Below are positions 14,860-22,958 of a stretch of 22,958 bases of DNA, one piece after another; position 1 is the first letter of the stretch, and every line of letters begins with the position of its first letter. The position numbers and the translations under genes were made by a program. The notes beneath the pieces were generated by a model that was not told the DNA's origin, did not search any database, and saw only the letters and a program-made list of their open reading frames with translations. The stretch covers positions 1 to 22,958 of the forward strand of contig DIFI01000012.1 in assembly GCA_002419055.1 (NCBI GenBank), read 5' to 3'. The DNA comes from Peptococcaceae bacterium UBA5752 (GTDB lineage: Bacteria; Bacillota; Dehalobacteriia; UBA4068).

Positions 14860-15294
14860 ATGAATATGAAGCATAAACTTCTTTCAAAAGCCAGTATATA
14901 TATTATTTTCATCATATATATCATTTTATTGTTAAAAACAACCGTATTCCGTTATGATTTTTTTTTGTTTGGCGGAAGCGTTAATCTTTATCCGTTTTTT
15001 GGTTATTTTTACCTGATAGAAGCAAAAAGATATTTTTATACTACATACCTTTTTGTTGGAAATATCATTTGTTTTGTCCCATTTGGGATTCTGGTGCCGT
15101 TGATATCAAAGAGAAATATTTTATTTTCTAAGACGTTGGTCTTGGGTTTTATATTATCGCTGGCAATTGAGACCGCGCAATATATTCTTGGTACCGGTAT
15201 CAGCGAAGTTGATGATTTGATCTTAAATACAATTGGCGTCTTACTCGGATATCTAATTATATATAAGCTCATCTATCGCAGGCAAAAACTATAA
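14860..15294 (+). CDS. VanZ-family membrane protein
   Basis: This 144-residue VanZ-like integral membrane protein has about four helices (~10-28, ~60-82, ~88-108, ~118-138). Family hallmarks are NLYPF after the first helix, GNIICFVPFGILVPL, LSLAIETAQYILG and a following DDLILNTIGVLLGY. Relatives include the VanZ teicoplanin-resistance factor, but most genomic copies have no assigned role, so a resistance function is not claimed. ATG 14860 is chosen. TTG 14854 and ATG 14866 are in frame and no ribosome binding site decides among them. It has its own promoter and is convergent with the flavoprotein gene. The 113-bp gap between them has only an imperfect hairpin (15359-15387) without a T-run. 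Confidence 0.85.
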   Translation: MNMKHKLLSKASIYIIFIIYIILLLKTTVFRYDFFLFGGSVNLYPFFGYFYLIEAKRYFYTTYLFVGNIICFVPFGILVPLISKRNILFSKTLVLGFILSLAIETAQYILGTGISEVDDLILNTIGVLLGYLIIYKLIYRRQKL

Positions 15295-15407
15295 AATAAT
15301 AATAAATACTCCATATTTACTTCTATAAAGCATAAATAAAAAAGCTTGTAAGATTATAGGTTTTGGGGATGGTTAAACCCGAGAACCATACCTTTACTTC
15401 TATTGCT

Positions 15408-16472
15408 TTACTTGTTTGTGTTTTTTATTACTTTGATACTATTAATGCCTGTTGACATAACAAGCTTCCGCAGAGGGGGAGAGTACATAAATGGACATTT
15501 TAATACCTTAAGATATAATTTTAGCCGCAGTTTTAATGTTTTTTTATGATATGCTAAACAAGGATTTGGTTTCTTGGCATTAAGAACTTCACTTAAATAA
15601 TACGCAGTGTTTATGGCGCTGCTAATACCCTCTAATGAACTGGCGCTGATAAATCCGGCAGCCTCACCTATTAAAAAAGCATTGTTCTTACCGGTACAGA
15701 AATCATTAAACTTAGATGGACGAAGTACCAGACAACATTCTGTCTTTTGCACCTCTTCAAGACAAAATCCCAATTCCTTTAGTTGTTTTTTCTGATTTTC
15801 AAATCTTGTGCGGCAATTTTTTTTGGGATATGCACCGCCAAATATAAAATAGCCATCCTTGGAAATTGCCCAGGAGTAACAATCCGTGTTTTCGGGATCA
15901 AATATACATGAATAAAAGGGATTGAGATGTTTTTCTAAAAACCATTGCTGAATTGAAACATAACTGCGTATCTTTTTATGAGGATATAAAAACTTCCGAA
16001 TAATAGAATTCGCTCCATCAGCGCCAATGATATATTTGGCAGTAATGTTCTTTGTTTTACCACCACTAATATATTGCAGATGATAACTATCATTATGATG
16101 TTCTATACTGGTACAGATACTATCTTCAAAGATATCAACATGTTCTGGGATAAGAGACTTTAGCCACAAATCAAATTTGTACCTGTCAAGATTTATGTAA
16201 AAGCGTTGGTAGTGGCGGATAATCCCTGTTTTGATATCTAATGTACGAACTGCAAAAATCTGCGGATCGACAAGCACGTCTTTAGGGAGTGCTAAATCAA
16301 ACTGAGAAATTGATTTTTGTGCATCTAATGCCAGAAGCCCACCGCAGGGTTTATGAAAACCTGTCCCGTCAGACCTTTTCTTATCAATTACCGCGATAGA
16401 AAAGTTGCTATCTAATAACCGTGCTAGTGTCGCACCGGCCGGCCCTAATCCTATAATTGCAATATCATACAT
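15408..16472 (-). CDS. cbrA: CbrA-like FAD-dependent oxidoreductase (geranylgeranyl-reductase fold)
   Basis: This 354-residue flavoprotein closely resembles E. coli CbrA along its whole length. The shared features include N-terminal IIGLGPAGATLARLL (Rossmann FAD site), HKPCGGLLALDAQ, PQIFAVRT, YQRFYINLDRYKFDLWLKSL, IGADGANSIIRKFLYP, DGYFIFGGAYP, and the second FAD motif FLIGEAAGFISASSLEGI. The family shares its fold with geranylgeranyl reductases. E. coli CbrA is linked to colicin M tolerance and CreBC control, but its substrate is not established. The start at 16472 has GGGGAG at good spacing. The frame runs 39 codons further upstream without family-like sequence. The gene is AT-rich like its neighbours, so any transfer is old. 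It is divergent from the LytTR operon at 16746, leaving a 273-bp shared control region. Confidence 0.88.
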   Translation of the reverse strand: MYDIAIIGLGPAGATLARLLDSNFSIAVIDKKRSDGTGFHKPCGGLLALDAQKSISQFDLALPKDVLVDPQIFAVRTLDIKTGIIRHYQRFYINLDRYKFDLWLKSLIPEHVDIFEDSICTSIEHHNDSYHLQYISGGKTKNITAKYIIGADGANSIIRKFLYPHKKIRSYVSIQQWFLEKHLNPFYSCIFDPENTDCYSWAISKDGYFIFGGAYPKKNCRTRFENQKKQLKELGFCLEEVQKTECCLVLRPSKFNDFCTGKNNAFLIGEAAGFISASSLEGISSAINTAYYLSEVLNAKKPNPCLAYHKKTLKLRLKLYLKVLKCPFMYSPPLRKLVMSTGINSIKVIKNTNK

Positions 16473-16667
16473 ATTAAGTACTCCCCAGTTTTCGCCATCT
16501 ATTAATTTTGATATTTTTCTGCGGCAGGAAGTTCCCATCAGCAAATTTAATGAAAACGCAAGTGATCGCAGCATAACCACCATACCCATATTTATAGGGG
16601 TTGTTTTTTTATATTAGATTTATCATCTACTGGATAATTTAACATATTAAAGCGGTAAAACAAGAAG

Positions 16668-16697
16668 TTGTTTTTTTTAGTTTTTATATGATACAAT
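16668..16697 (+). promoter_or_regulatory. Candidate promoter of the second LytTR operon
   Basis: TTGTTT (16668-16673) and TACAAT (16692-16697) lie 18 bases apart, about 50 bases before the regulator start. The region is very AT-rich, which raises the chance of a random match. Confidence 0.45.
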
Positions 16698-16745
16698 AAC
16701 AGTATTATAATTTTTTGATAGATTAGATTGTAAAGGGTGATTAGA

Positions 16746-17477
16746 TTGTTGGAAATTGTTGTTTGTGAAGATAACAATGAATATAGAAAAGTCATTGTCG
16801 AAAACTTGGATAGTATTATCAGCGATCATAATATTAATGGTTCCATAGTTTTAGATAGCGCTTCGCCGGAGCAAGTTGAAAAATTTATTGAGGTTAATAA
16901 CCCAAATGTTTTCTTCTTAGATATTGATCTAAATGCCAAAATGAGTGGGTTAGACTTGGCTTCTATAATTCATACAAAGCATGTAGATGCATATATCGTA
17001 TTTATTTCTCAATATGCAAATTTGGTTTTTAAGTCTTTTAAAGTAAGACCTTTTGATTTTTTGCCGAAACCTATAACCAAGAAAGGTTTAAAAGATGTTC
17101 TTACTGATATTAATAATGATTTTCTAAAAAAAATTTATGTTAAAAAACCGGGACTTCTTAATATAAAAATTGGTAACAAAATATATCAAATACCCAAAAG
17201 TGAAATTGTTTTTATGGAGAAATTCAGCAATAAATGTATTATTCATTCCACAACTAAAACAGTATATTGTTATCAAACGCTTGATACCATTTATGATGAA
17301 CTTGGAAGTGAGGATTTTATAAGATGTCATAAGAGTTTTATTGTTAATAAAAATTATATAGAGCAGCTGAATTTATCAGACATGGTAATTATCATGAAGA
17401 ATGGACAAAAGTGTTTTATTGGCGGTAAATATAAAAAGAATTTGGTTAACGGATTGGGCAATACGCTAAAAAGGTAG
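16746..17477 (+). CDS. LytTR-family response regulator
   Basis: This 243-residue two-component regulator has an N-terminal receiver (1-122) and a C-terminal LytTR DNA-binding domain (~140-240). Key receiver residues are E8/D9, phosphoacceptor D59 in VFFLDIDL, S88 and K108 (FDFLPKP). The LytTR domain includes SEIVFMEKFSNKC and FIRCHKSFIVNKNYIEQL. Start choice rests on AAAGGGTG (16732-16739). The GTG at 16737 lies inside that site, while TTG at 16746 or 16749 is correctly spaced. It heads a two-gene operon with the kinase ten bases downstream. Targets are unknown; autoregulation and the divergent cbrA promoter are the nearest possibilities. Confidence 0.9.
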   Translation: MLEIVVCEDNNEYRKVIVENLDSIISDHNINGSIVLDSASPEQVEKFIEVNNPNVFFLDIDLNAKMSGLDLASIIHTKHVDAYIVFISQYANLVFKSFKVRPFDFLPKPITKKGLKDVLTDINNDFLKKIYVKKPGLLNIKIGNKIYQIPKSEIVFMEKFSNKCIIHSTTKTVYCYQTLDTIYDELGSEDFIRCHKSFIVNKNYIEQLNLSDMVIIMKNGQKCFIGGKYKKNLVNGLGNTLKR

Positions 17478-17487
17478 AGGATGCAAA

Positions 17488-18843
17488 ATGTTTAAAGTAA
17501 ATTCCGGCAACATTAATAAATATATGATTATACTGATTTGTATTTTTCTTATGGCTACGGTTTTAACAAACCTATATTTTTTTAATGTTATTAACAAAAT
17601 CAGTATCGAAAGCGATTTGTATCAAAAAATCAAAGCCGGCTATGACTTTAAAGCCGATATATTGCCGCCCAAGCTTTATATTATTGAATCGTATTTGATT
17701 GTGCAGCAGATAGCTAATGAAAACGATCCTGATATAATTAACGAACAGATGGAAAAAATGGCAGAAACTAGAGAAGAGTATTTCAATTATTATGAAAAAT
17801 GGCAAGATAATATTAATGAAGAAGATATGTTAAAACTAATTGCTTCTTCTAACGCGTATGTAACAAATTTTTATCAAATATATTATGAAGAATTTGTTCC
17901 GGCAGCGGAAAGCCAAAATAACCAGGCTATGCACAATATAGCCTATAAGGAAATGATGCCGGTTTTTGAAAAACACCGGGATATTATTTACCGTATATCT
18001 GCTATATTGGAAGAATCAAATTATGATATAGAGAACAATGCCCAAATATATGTTAATAAGTCGCAGGTAATACTTTTATGTGTTTATACAACATCGTTAT
18101 TGGTAATACTCATAATTTCGTTTGTTTTCTTTAAAAAAGTTTCAGATATAGAAGAGTATAACATTGCCACTCAACATGAAACCAAAATGGCCAATCAAAG
18201 GCTGGAAGTAATGGTTGAAGGTTTAAAGAAGTTCAAGCACAGTTATGAAAATACTTTGGCATCGATTGACGGGTATGTGATCAGTAATGATAATGAGGGT
18301 CTAAAGAATTACTTAAACGAAATTATTGCCGAAAATAACAAAAATGAAATGATCAATTATTTCAAGCTTAATTTTATTAAAAATCCGGCGATTACCGGTT
18401 TGATTATTTCCAAAATGATTTATGCTGAAAATATTGGCGTTGAACTTATCTTAAAAGTTCGCAGTGAAGTTAATAATATTAAAATGAAACCAAGCCATTT
18501 ATGCGAAATTCTCGGCATTTTACTTGATAACGCGATTGAAGCGGCCGGTGAAAGCGATGAAAAAAAGGTATATTTTAAAATTGATGAATCCTTAGAGGTA
18601 GTTACTTTTGAAATCAAAAACTCTACCGGCGTGGCTCCAGATCGCGTTAAGATGTTTGAAAAAAACTGGTCAACAAAAGGCGAAAATCGAGGTTATGGCT
18701 TATGGATTGCCAAAGATATTATTGGACAATATGATAATGTAATATTGAATACTATAGCGGATGAAAAATATGTTGAGCAAGATCTTTTCGTATTAAAAGA
18801 AGTAATCCCGAATGACGGCACGTTTTTTACCGACACTTTTTAA
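17488..18843 (+). CDS. GHKL sensor histidine kinase with extracellular helical sensor
   Basis: This 451-residue kinase is the partner of the LytTR regulator upstream. Two membrane helices (~12-32 and ~192-215) bracket a ~160-residue, mostly helical, acidic extracellular domain, like four-helix-bundle sensors. The phosphoacceptor segment reads LKKFKHSYENTLASI (H251). Most relatives have Asp after this His, and here it is Ser. The ATPase domain keeps N-box LLDNAIEAA (N348) and G-box ENRGYGLWI (G402/G404). The layout resembles the SpoOB/citrate-type GHKL kinases paired with LytTR regulators, but the sensor differs from the polytopic kinase at 281-1612. The ATG has AGAGGA six bases upstream. The ligand is unknown. 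Confidence 0.9.
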   Translation: MFKVNSGNINKYMIILICIFLMATVLTNLYFFNVINKISIESDLYQKIKAGYDFKADILPPKLYIIESYLIVQQIANENDPDIINEQMEKMAETREEYFNYYEKWQDNINEEDMLKLIASSNAYVTNFYQIYYEEFVPAAESQNNQAMHNIAYKEMMPVFEKHRDIIYRISAILEESNYDIENNAQIYVNKSQVILLCVYTTSLLVILIISFVFFKKVSDIEEYNIATQHETKMANQRLEVMVEGLKKFKHSYENTLASIDGYVISNDNEGLKNYLNEIIAENNKNEMINYFKLNFIKNPAITGLIISKMIYAENIGVELILKVRSEVNNIKMKPSHLCEILGILLDNAIEAAGESDEKKVYFKIDESLEVVTFEIKNSTGVAPDRVKMFEKNWSTKGENRGYGLWIAKDIIGQYDNVILNTIADEKYVEQDLFVLKEVIPNDGTFFTDTF

Positions 18844-19105
18844 AAAATGCAACTGCTTTTCTTAACAAATTTATATAAGATCAACTACCAAAGTTTTTTC
18901 CTCACCATTTTTATAAAGATAAAAATAAGGCATTTTGGTAAATTTCTAAATTATTTTGTTTAAAATGTCGAAATAGAAGATAAGAACTCTTGTATGCCAA
19001 TGTATGGTAATATTAAAACTGTATTTTTATAAGTACATAAGAGTAGCTTTGGGGTCAATTCTTTTAGTGCGTAAGTCTTGGTAAGTCTTCGTCCGGTAAA
19101 GGAGT

Positions 19106-20698
19106 ATGAGTTTTTTGAGGAGCCTACGGAAAGCAAGAAAATATTCAATAATTGCTCTTATCGCATATTTTATGGTATTCTATCTGTTACTTTTATTATT
19201 ACCTAATAACGATATGCTTATTTCCGATACCCTAGCCCCTTTAGGCACTATTTTCAGCATTTTTATTATCGGGTGGAGCTTGAAACAGCAACTAAACAAG
19301 TATAAAAAGGCCTGGATTGCATTCTTACTTGGTAATATCCTTTATCTTTTTGGCGATATGCTTTGGTTTTATAACGAAATAATTTTAAAACAAGTAATAC
19401 CCTTTCCTTCGATTTGTGATGTTTTTTATATTTCCAGTACATTTTTTTATTTTATTGCCATTGTTTTTTATATCAATATTAAGAATATCTATCATATTTT
19501 ACGTGCCAGCTTTGACATATTAATCACCATGGTAGTTTGTGCTACATTGAGCTGGGAATATATATTGATGCCAATTTATCATGATACCTCGCTGAATGTC
19601 TTGCCCAAGTTGGTCACATTGGCATATCCAATTACTGATCTGAGTTATCTTACTGCCATTATGCTGCTTTTCTTTATTTACCGGCCAAGGAAAACAAAGA
19701 ATATCAGCAGCTTGTTTATCATTCTGGCATTTACGATCTGGTTTATTACTGACCAGATTTATTCCATTGAGAACGCCATGGGCAGTTATATGTCTGGTAA
19801 TCTTATCGACCCGTTATGGCCGGTAGGCTTCTGGGTTTTAGGAATTGCCTCCCTCTGGTCAGAAAGTGCGGCTACTGTCAGCCATAAGAATTTATTGCAT
19901 GATCCTTCTATTAATGGTGGCAATATTATTAAACAACGCATGCAGGTTATTTTGCCATATGGCAGTTGCTGTGTCTTGATCATTATTGTTAGTATGAGGT
20001 ACTTGAACAAAGACCCCTTAATTGTAGGCGTTGTGATAACAGCATTACTTATTCTAATCAGACAGGTCTTTACTTTATTTGAAAATCGACATTTGATATC
20101 ACTTATCAAACAGAAAAACCGATCTCTGGCGGTAAGCAAAAATGAGCTGGAAGCTCAGAACACCCAGTTGCAGAAGCTGAATTATTTAAAAGAGCAGGAA
20201 GCGCAAACAGATTTTCTTACCGGTTTATATAACAGACGATACATAGATCAGATATTAAAAACGTTGCCCAATGAAGTACAGGTAAAACATGATTTATTTT
20301 CTTTATTACTTATGGATATCGATAATTTTAAACAAATAAATGATCACTTCGGACATGATGTCGGCGATATAGTCTTGCAACAGGTCACGGTGATTATTAA
20401 GAACAATATCCGTTCCTTTGATATTGCAGGACGGTTTGGTGGTGATGAATTTATCGTTATATTGCCTGATGCCGATATTGGCTTAGCTAGAACGATAGGT
20501 GAAAGATTGTGCCGGCTGATTTCAGACCAGAATCTTACTCTTGAGTCTGAAGATAAGATTATTACCCTGAGCGTCGGATGTGCAGAATGGCAGGAAAATG
20601 AAACTAAAGACAGTATAAAATCTATGATTACCAGGGCGGATATGGCATTATATCAGGCCAAAAACAACGGGCGTAATCAGGTAGTAACGATGTCGTAA
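19106..20698 (+). CDS. Membrane diguanylate cyclase (GGDEF)
   Basis: This 530-residue enzyme makes c-di-GMP from two GTP at the membrane. The N-terminal ~325 residues hold about nine hydrophobic helices forming an integral membrane sensor with motifs such as FGDMLWFYNE and ITDQIYS. A short coiled coil (~330-365) leads to the GGDEF domain (~366-530). The domain has DFLTGLYNRRY, metal site MDIDNFKQINDHFGH, the active-site loop GRFGGDEF (445-449) and the inhibitory RxxD site RSFD (436-439) five residues before GGDEF, all intact. No EAL domain is present. The ATG at 19106 is only one base from AAAGGAG, while an in-frame TTG at 19115 is ten bases away and may be the true start. The leader has a tandem 9-nt repeat (gtaagtctt at 19071 and 19081). 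It has 262 bases of separation from the kinase gene. Confidence 0.9.
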   Translation: MSFLRSLRKARKYSIIALIAYFMVFYLLLLLLPNNDMLISDTLAPLGTIFSIFIIGWSLKQQLNKYKKAWIAFLLGNILYLFGDMLWFYNEIILKQVIPFPSICDVFYISSTFFYFIAIVFYINIKNIYHILRASFDILITMVVCATLSWEYILMPIYHDTSLNVLPKLVTLAYPITDLSYLTAIMLLFFIYRPRKTKNISSLFIILAFTIWFITDQIYSIENAMGSYMSGNLIDPLWPVGFWVLGIASLWSESAATVSHKNLLHDPSINGGNIIKQRMQVILPYGSCCVLIIIVSMRYLNKDPLIVGVVITALLILIRQVFTLFENRHLISLIKQKNRSLAVSKNELEAQNTQLQKLNYLKEQEAQTDFLTGLYNRRYIDQILKTLPNEVQVKHDLFSLLLMDIDNFKQINDHFGHDVGDIVLQQVTVIIKNNIRSFDIAGRFGGDEFIVILPDADIGLARTIGERLCRLISDQNLTLESEDKIITLSVGCAEWQENETKDSIKSMITRADMALYQAKNNGRNQVVTMS

Positions 20699-21004
20699 TA
20701 GAGATCTTAGAGGACGTTTTGGTAAATCCATTACAGACAAAAGCGGCAGTCATAACTGTAAATTTACCGCTGATAATTTGGATTGATCTAAATAGGAATC
20801 ATGTTGGCCCGATGTGTCACCAATAGGAAAACGCCGCCCGGTCTATCTCTTTACCGTGTACGTTCCCTATATTTAATGTGATAGCTTTTATTTTAATTTT
20901 TATTTTTCTATCCCTCTCCGGATAGGCGCTTTTTGCATCTTTTCTAGAATAATTTTTTGAGGTTATCGATTTACAACTACCCAATAGGCTTTTATGTTAA
21001 TTGC
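20699..21004. other. Intergenic stretch between the cyclase gene and the ymaF pseudogene
   Basis: No gene is seen. A possible stem agcgg...ccgct with an inner cagt/actg lies near 20741-20771, and a 6-bp hairpin (ctatcc/ggatag) lies near 20910-20927, followed at a distance by ttttt. Either could be a weak terminator for the convergent genes. A 26-codon frame at 20801 has no adequate ribosome binding site. Confidence 0.4.
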
Positions 21005-21363
21005 TTAGTTTCCGATAGGATCATCGATAAAGGTAGCTAACCGGAACTCGTGTTGGTGGTCTTCGTCTATAGAAGTCACACTTGTTAAAAAATGAACATG
21101 TCTGTCACCAACCGTGATTGCCCCGAGGGTTCTGCTTTTAAATTCATGAAAATGGTCTTTATGAAGTCAGTTCGAAATTTGATCTCATGAAAATGATCAT
21201 TGACTCCTAAAGGCAGTGCCTGTCCTGACACAGTTGCAAAACGGTGATCATGTGGATCTTCTTCAGGTTCAGCTATTTCAACACTGCCTTGTACTTCATG
21301 TACATGGAACTGCTTTTTAGATTCGTCGCATGGATATGACCAGCAATGGTTATTTCTTGACAC
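21005..21363 (-). pseudogene. ymaF: ymaF-family gene with a one-base frameshift
   Basis: The reading frame starts at GTG 21363 (AGGAGG eight bases upstream) and encodes a His-rich protein of the YmaF family: KQFHVHEVQGSVEIAEPEED, then PHDHRFATVSGQALPLG, then NDHFHEIKFRTDF. After that residue the frame drifts and stops at 21085. A different frame of the same strand continues the family pattern from about 21160 to a stop at 21005: KDHFHEFKSRTLGAITVG, DRHVHFLTSVTSIDEDHQHE and FRLATFIDDPIGN. Losing one base near 21158-21164 explains the break, and restoring it gives about 119 residues, within the usual range of the family. The function of YmaF is not established; the repeated H-x-H pairs suggest metal binding. 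A sequencing error is possible. Confidence 0.85.
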
Positions 21364-21613
21364 AATATTAACCTCCTTATTCAATAGTAAAAAGATATTT
21401 TAAGCATTAGGTCAAAACTTCGTTAACTCTAATTCTACTGTAAGTTATTATACGAAAACGGAACTTGCAATATATGATATGTTGTCCAACAAGGTGTTGT
21501 GCTGTTTAGTATAAAAGAAGTAAATTAAACGATTGCATGTTTCTACCGACATTTTGTAACATAAAAACTACAATTCATCACATCTATATAGTGACAAGCT
21601 AATCTGAATGCTA

Positions 21614-21622
21614 TGATATAAT
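21614..21622 (+). promoter_or_regulatory. Extended -10 promoter of the ammonium transporter gene
   Basis: TGATATAAT (21614-21622) is an extended -10 about 45 bases before the amt start. No good -35 is found at 17 bases; GTGACA at 21591 is 20 bases away. The rest of the ~300-bp divergent gap (21364-21667) shows no gene. A nitrogen-control site was looked for by eye and not found. Confidence 0.5.
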
Positions 21623-21667
21623 TGTAGTGATAGCAGTATTATTAAACGATAGAGAGAAGATGAGCAT

Positions 21668-22882
21668 TTGATTAATCAAGCAAATACGGCATTTATGCTA
21701 ATTGCAACAAGCCTTGTCATGCTTATGACCCCTGGATTGGCATTCTTTTATGGGGGTCTTGTTGGCAGGAAAAACGTACTAACGATAATGTTCCATAGCT
21801 TTCTGTCAATGTCAGTGACTACTGTTATCTGGTTCGCAGTTGGCTATTCGCTATGTTTTAGCGGTGGTGAAGGCGCGATTATTGGAAATCTAAATCAGGC
21901 ATTTTTAATAGGCGTTTCGCCTGGGGATATTATGCAAGGTGTCCATATCCCTTTACTTGTATTTATTGCCTATCAGATGATGTTTGCAATCATAACACCT
22001 GCATTGATTACAGGTGCATTCGCTAACAGAGTAAGGTTTGGTGCATTCTTGGCATTTCTTGTTGTCTGGCTGCTTTTCGTGTATTTTCCACTTGTACATA
22101 TGGTTTGGGGCGGCGGATTATTGGCCCAAATGGGAATTCTTGATTTTGCGGGGGGTATTGTTGTTCATGCCTCGGCTGGCATGGCTGCTTTAGCATCTGT
22201 TATATTTGTTGGTAAACGAAAAGTGTTAAATTTACCGCATAATTTGCCGCTTGTTGCTATTGGCACAGGATTGCTGTGGTTTGGTTGGTATGGTTTCAAT
22301 GCGGGGAGTGAATTACAGGTTAATTCTATAACAGCTCTTGCGTTTTTAAATACAGACATAGCTGCTTCTTTTGCTGCTTTTGTGTGGTTAATAATTGATT
22401 GGGCAAGGCATAAAAAAGCAAAATTTCTTGGATTACTAACTGGCGCAGTTGCGGGCCTCGCAACCATTACACCTGCGGCTGGTTTTGTTACCACCAGCTC
22501 AAGTGTAATTATAGGATGTTTAGCCGGTGGTATTTGCTATCTTGCTGTTGAAATGAAGAATAGATTTCAATGGGATGATGCTCTAGATGTTTGGGGTGTT
22601 CATGGAGTAGGCGGCATCCTTGGTACAATTTTACTGGGAGTATTTGCTACCACAGCGGTTAACAGTGCCGGAGCTGATGGCTTACTTTTGGGAGGTGGAA
22701 TGTTTTTTATAAAACAAACCATTGTTGTTTTAGCAGTCGGCGCCTATGCATTTTTCTTTAGTTATCTTGCCTTAAAGGTAATTAATGTTTTTATTAAAGT
22801 CAAAGTAAGTGAAGAAGATGAAAAAGAAGGGCTGGATCAGGCCTTACATGGTGAAACTGCTTATGAAGAAGGCGTGATGTAA
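21668..22882 (+). CDS. amt: Ammonium transporter (Amt/MEP/Rh family)
   Basis: This 404-residue, ~11-helix channel moves ammonium across the cytoplasmic membrane. The full family pattern is present: MTPGLAFFYGGLVGRKN near the N-terminus, MMFAIITPALITGAFANR (gate Phe ~106), VHMVWGGG, LDFAGGIVVHASAGMAAL with pore His167, LWFGWYGFNAGS, and DVWGVHGVGGILG with the second pore His312. The cytosolic tail VSEEDEKEGLDQALHGETAY matches the conserved regulatory tail, so control by a PII protein is likely. No glnB/glnK follows within the window, and a strong terminator lies 20 bases after the stop, so the gene appears monocistronic here. The start is TTG at 21668, with a weak purine-rich ribosome binding site (gagaagatgag). 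Confidence 0.95.
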   Translation: MINQANTAFMLIATSLVMLMTPGLAFFYGGLVGRKNVLTIMFHSFLSMSVTTVIWFAVGYSLCFSGGEGAIIGNLNQAFLIGVSPGDIMQGVHIPLLVFIAYQMMFAIITPALITGAFANRVRFGAFLAFLVVWLLFVYFPLVHMVWGGGLLAQMGILDFAGGIVVHASAGMAALASVIFVGKRKVLNLPHNLPLVAIGTGLLWFGWYGFNAGSELQVNSITALAFLNTDIAASFAAFVWLIIDWARHKKAKFLGLLTGAVAGLATITPAAGFVTTSSSVIIGCLAGGICYLAVEMKNRFQWDDALDVWGVHGVGGILGTILLGVFATTAVNSAGADGLLLGGGMFFIKQTIVVLAVGAYAFFFSYLALKVINVFIKVKVSEEDEKEGLDQALHGETAYEEGVM

Positions 22883-22902
22883 ATTATATTAAACAAGATC
22901 AT

Positions 22903-22958
22903 AATATAGAAAAATAGAAAAGACCGGCGTTAACCGGTCTTTTCTATTTTTCTATATT
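22903..22958. terminator. Long perfect inverted-repeat terminator after amt
   Basis: Arms of 25 bases (22903-22927 and 22934-22958) pair perfectly across a 6-nt loop (cgttaa), with the GC core agaccgg/ccggtct and A/T-rich outer parts. The T-rich right arm makes a terminator for amt. The A-rich left arm makes it equally usable for a gene coming from the other side. The repeat reaches the window edge and may be longer. Confidence 0.9.

Noticed and set aside
18844..19105. c-di-GMP riboswitch before the diguanylate cyclase gene
   Set aside because: The leader was read for the conserved GEMM core and none was seen; only a tandem gtaagtctt repeat is present.

Overview
The window looks like chromosomal DNA from an anaerobic, low-G+C Firmicute. 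The nearest relatives are probably Negativicutes (Sporomusa-like) or Clostridia, but rank below phylum cannot be fixed from the sequence. The reasons are strong AGGAGG-type ribosome binding sites with GTG/TTG starts, SLH-domain surface anchoring, two LytTR two-component systems, and VanZ, YmaF and DUF5652 family proteins.

Region 1 (1-9328) is bounded at both ends by a 24-nt tRNA 3' end, each copy running directly into an intrinsic terminator. This is the usual footprint of an element inserted at a tRNA gene, although no integrase is present. Between the repeats lie, on the minus strand, an AgrC/AgrA-like pair (polytopic GHKL kinase plus LytTR regulator). On the plus strand lie a small Cys-rich protein and a 2141-residue secreted SLH-anchored protein built from three large Gly-rich repeats. 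This protein is clearly richer in G+C than the rest of the window.

Region 2 (9329-14679) holds a small DUF5652 membrane protein, a ~500-nt stretch of decayed-looking sequence with a perfect 14-bp palindrome, and a three-gene operon. The operon encodes a MacB/LolD-type ABC ATPase, a secreted membrane-anchored protein of CARDB-like domains, and a MacB/FtsX-type permease, and it ends in a good terminator.

Region 3 (14680-20698) is AT-rich. It has a VanZ-family membrane protein with a textbook promoter, a convergent flavoprotein closely resembling enterobacterial CbrA, and, divergent from it, a second LytTR regulator/GHKL kinase operon. A membrane-bound diguanylate cyclase with intact active and inhibitory sites follows.

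Region 4 (20699-22958) holds a ymaF-family gene broken by a single frameshift and a complete, apparently monocistronic ammonium transporter gene. A 25-bp perfect inverted-repeat terminator follows it.

Much of the window concerns the cell surface and signalling: two peptide/ligand-sensing LytTR systems, a giant S-layer-type adhesin, an ABC export or envelope-stress module and c-di-GMP synthesis. The most notable points are the tRNA-bounded island carrying a kinase/regulator pair beside one giant adhesin, the cbrA gene divergent from a LytTR system, and the frameshifted ymaF.
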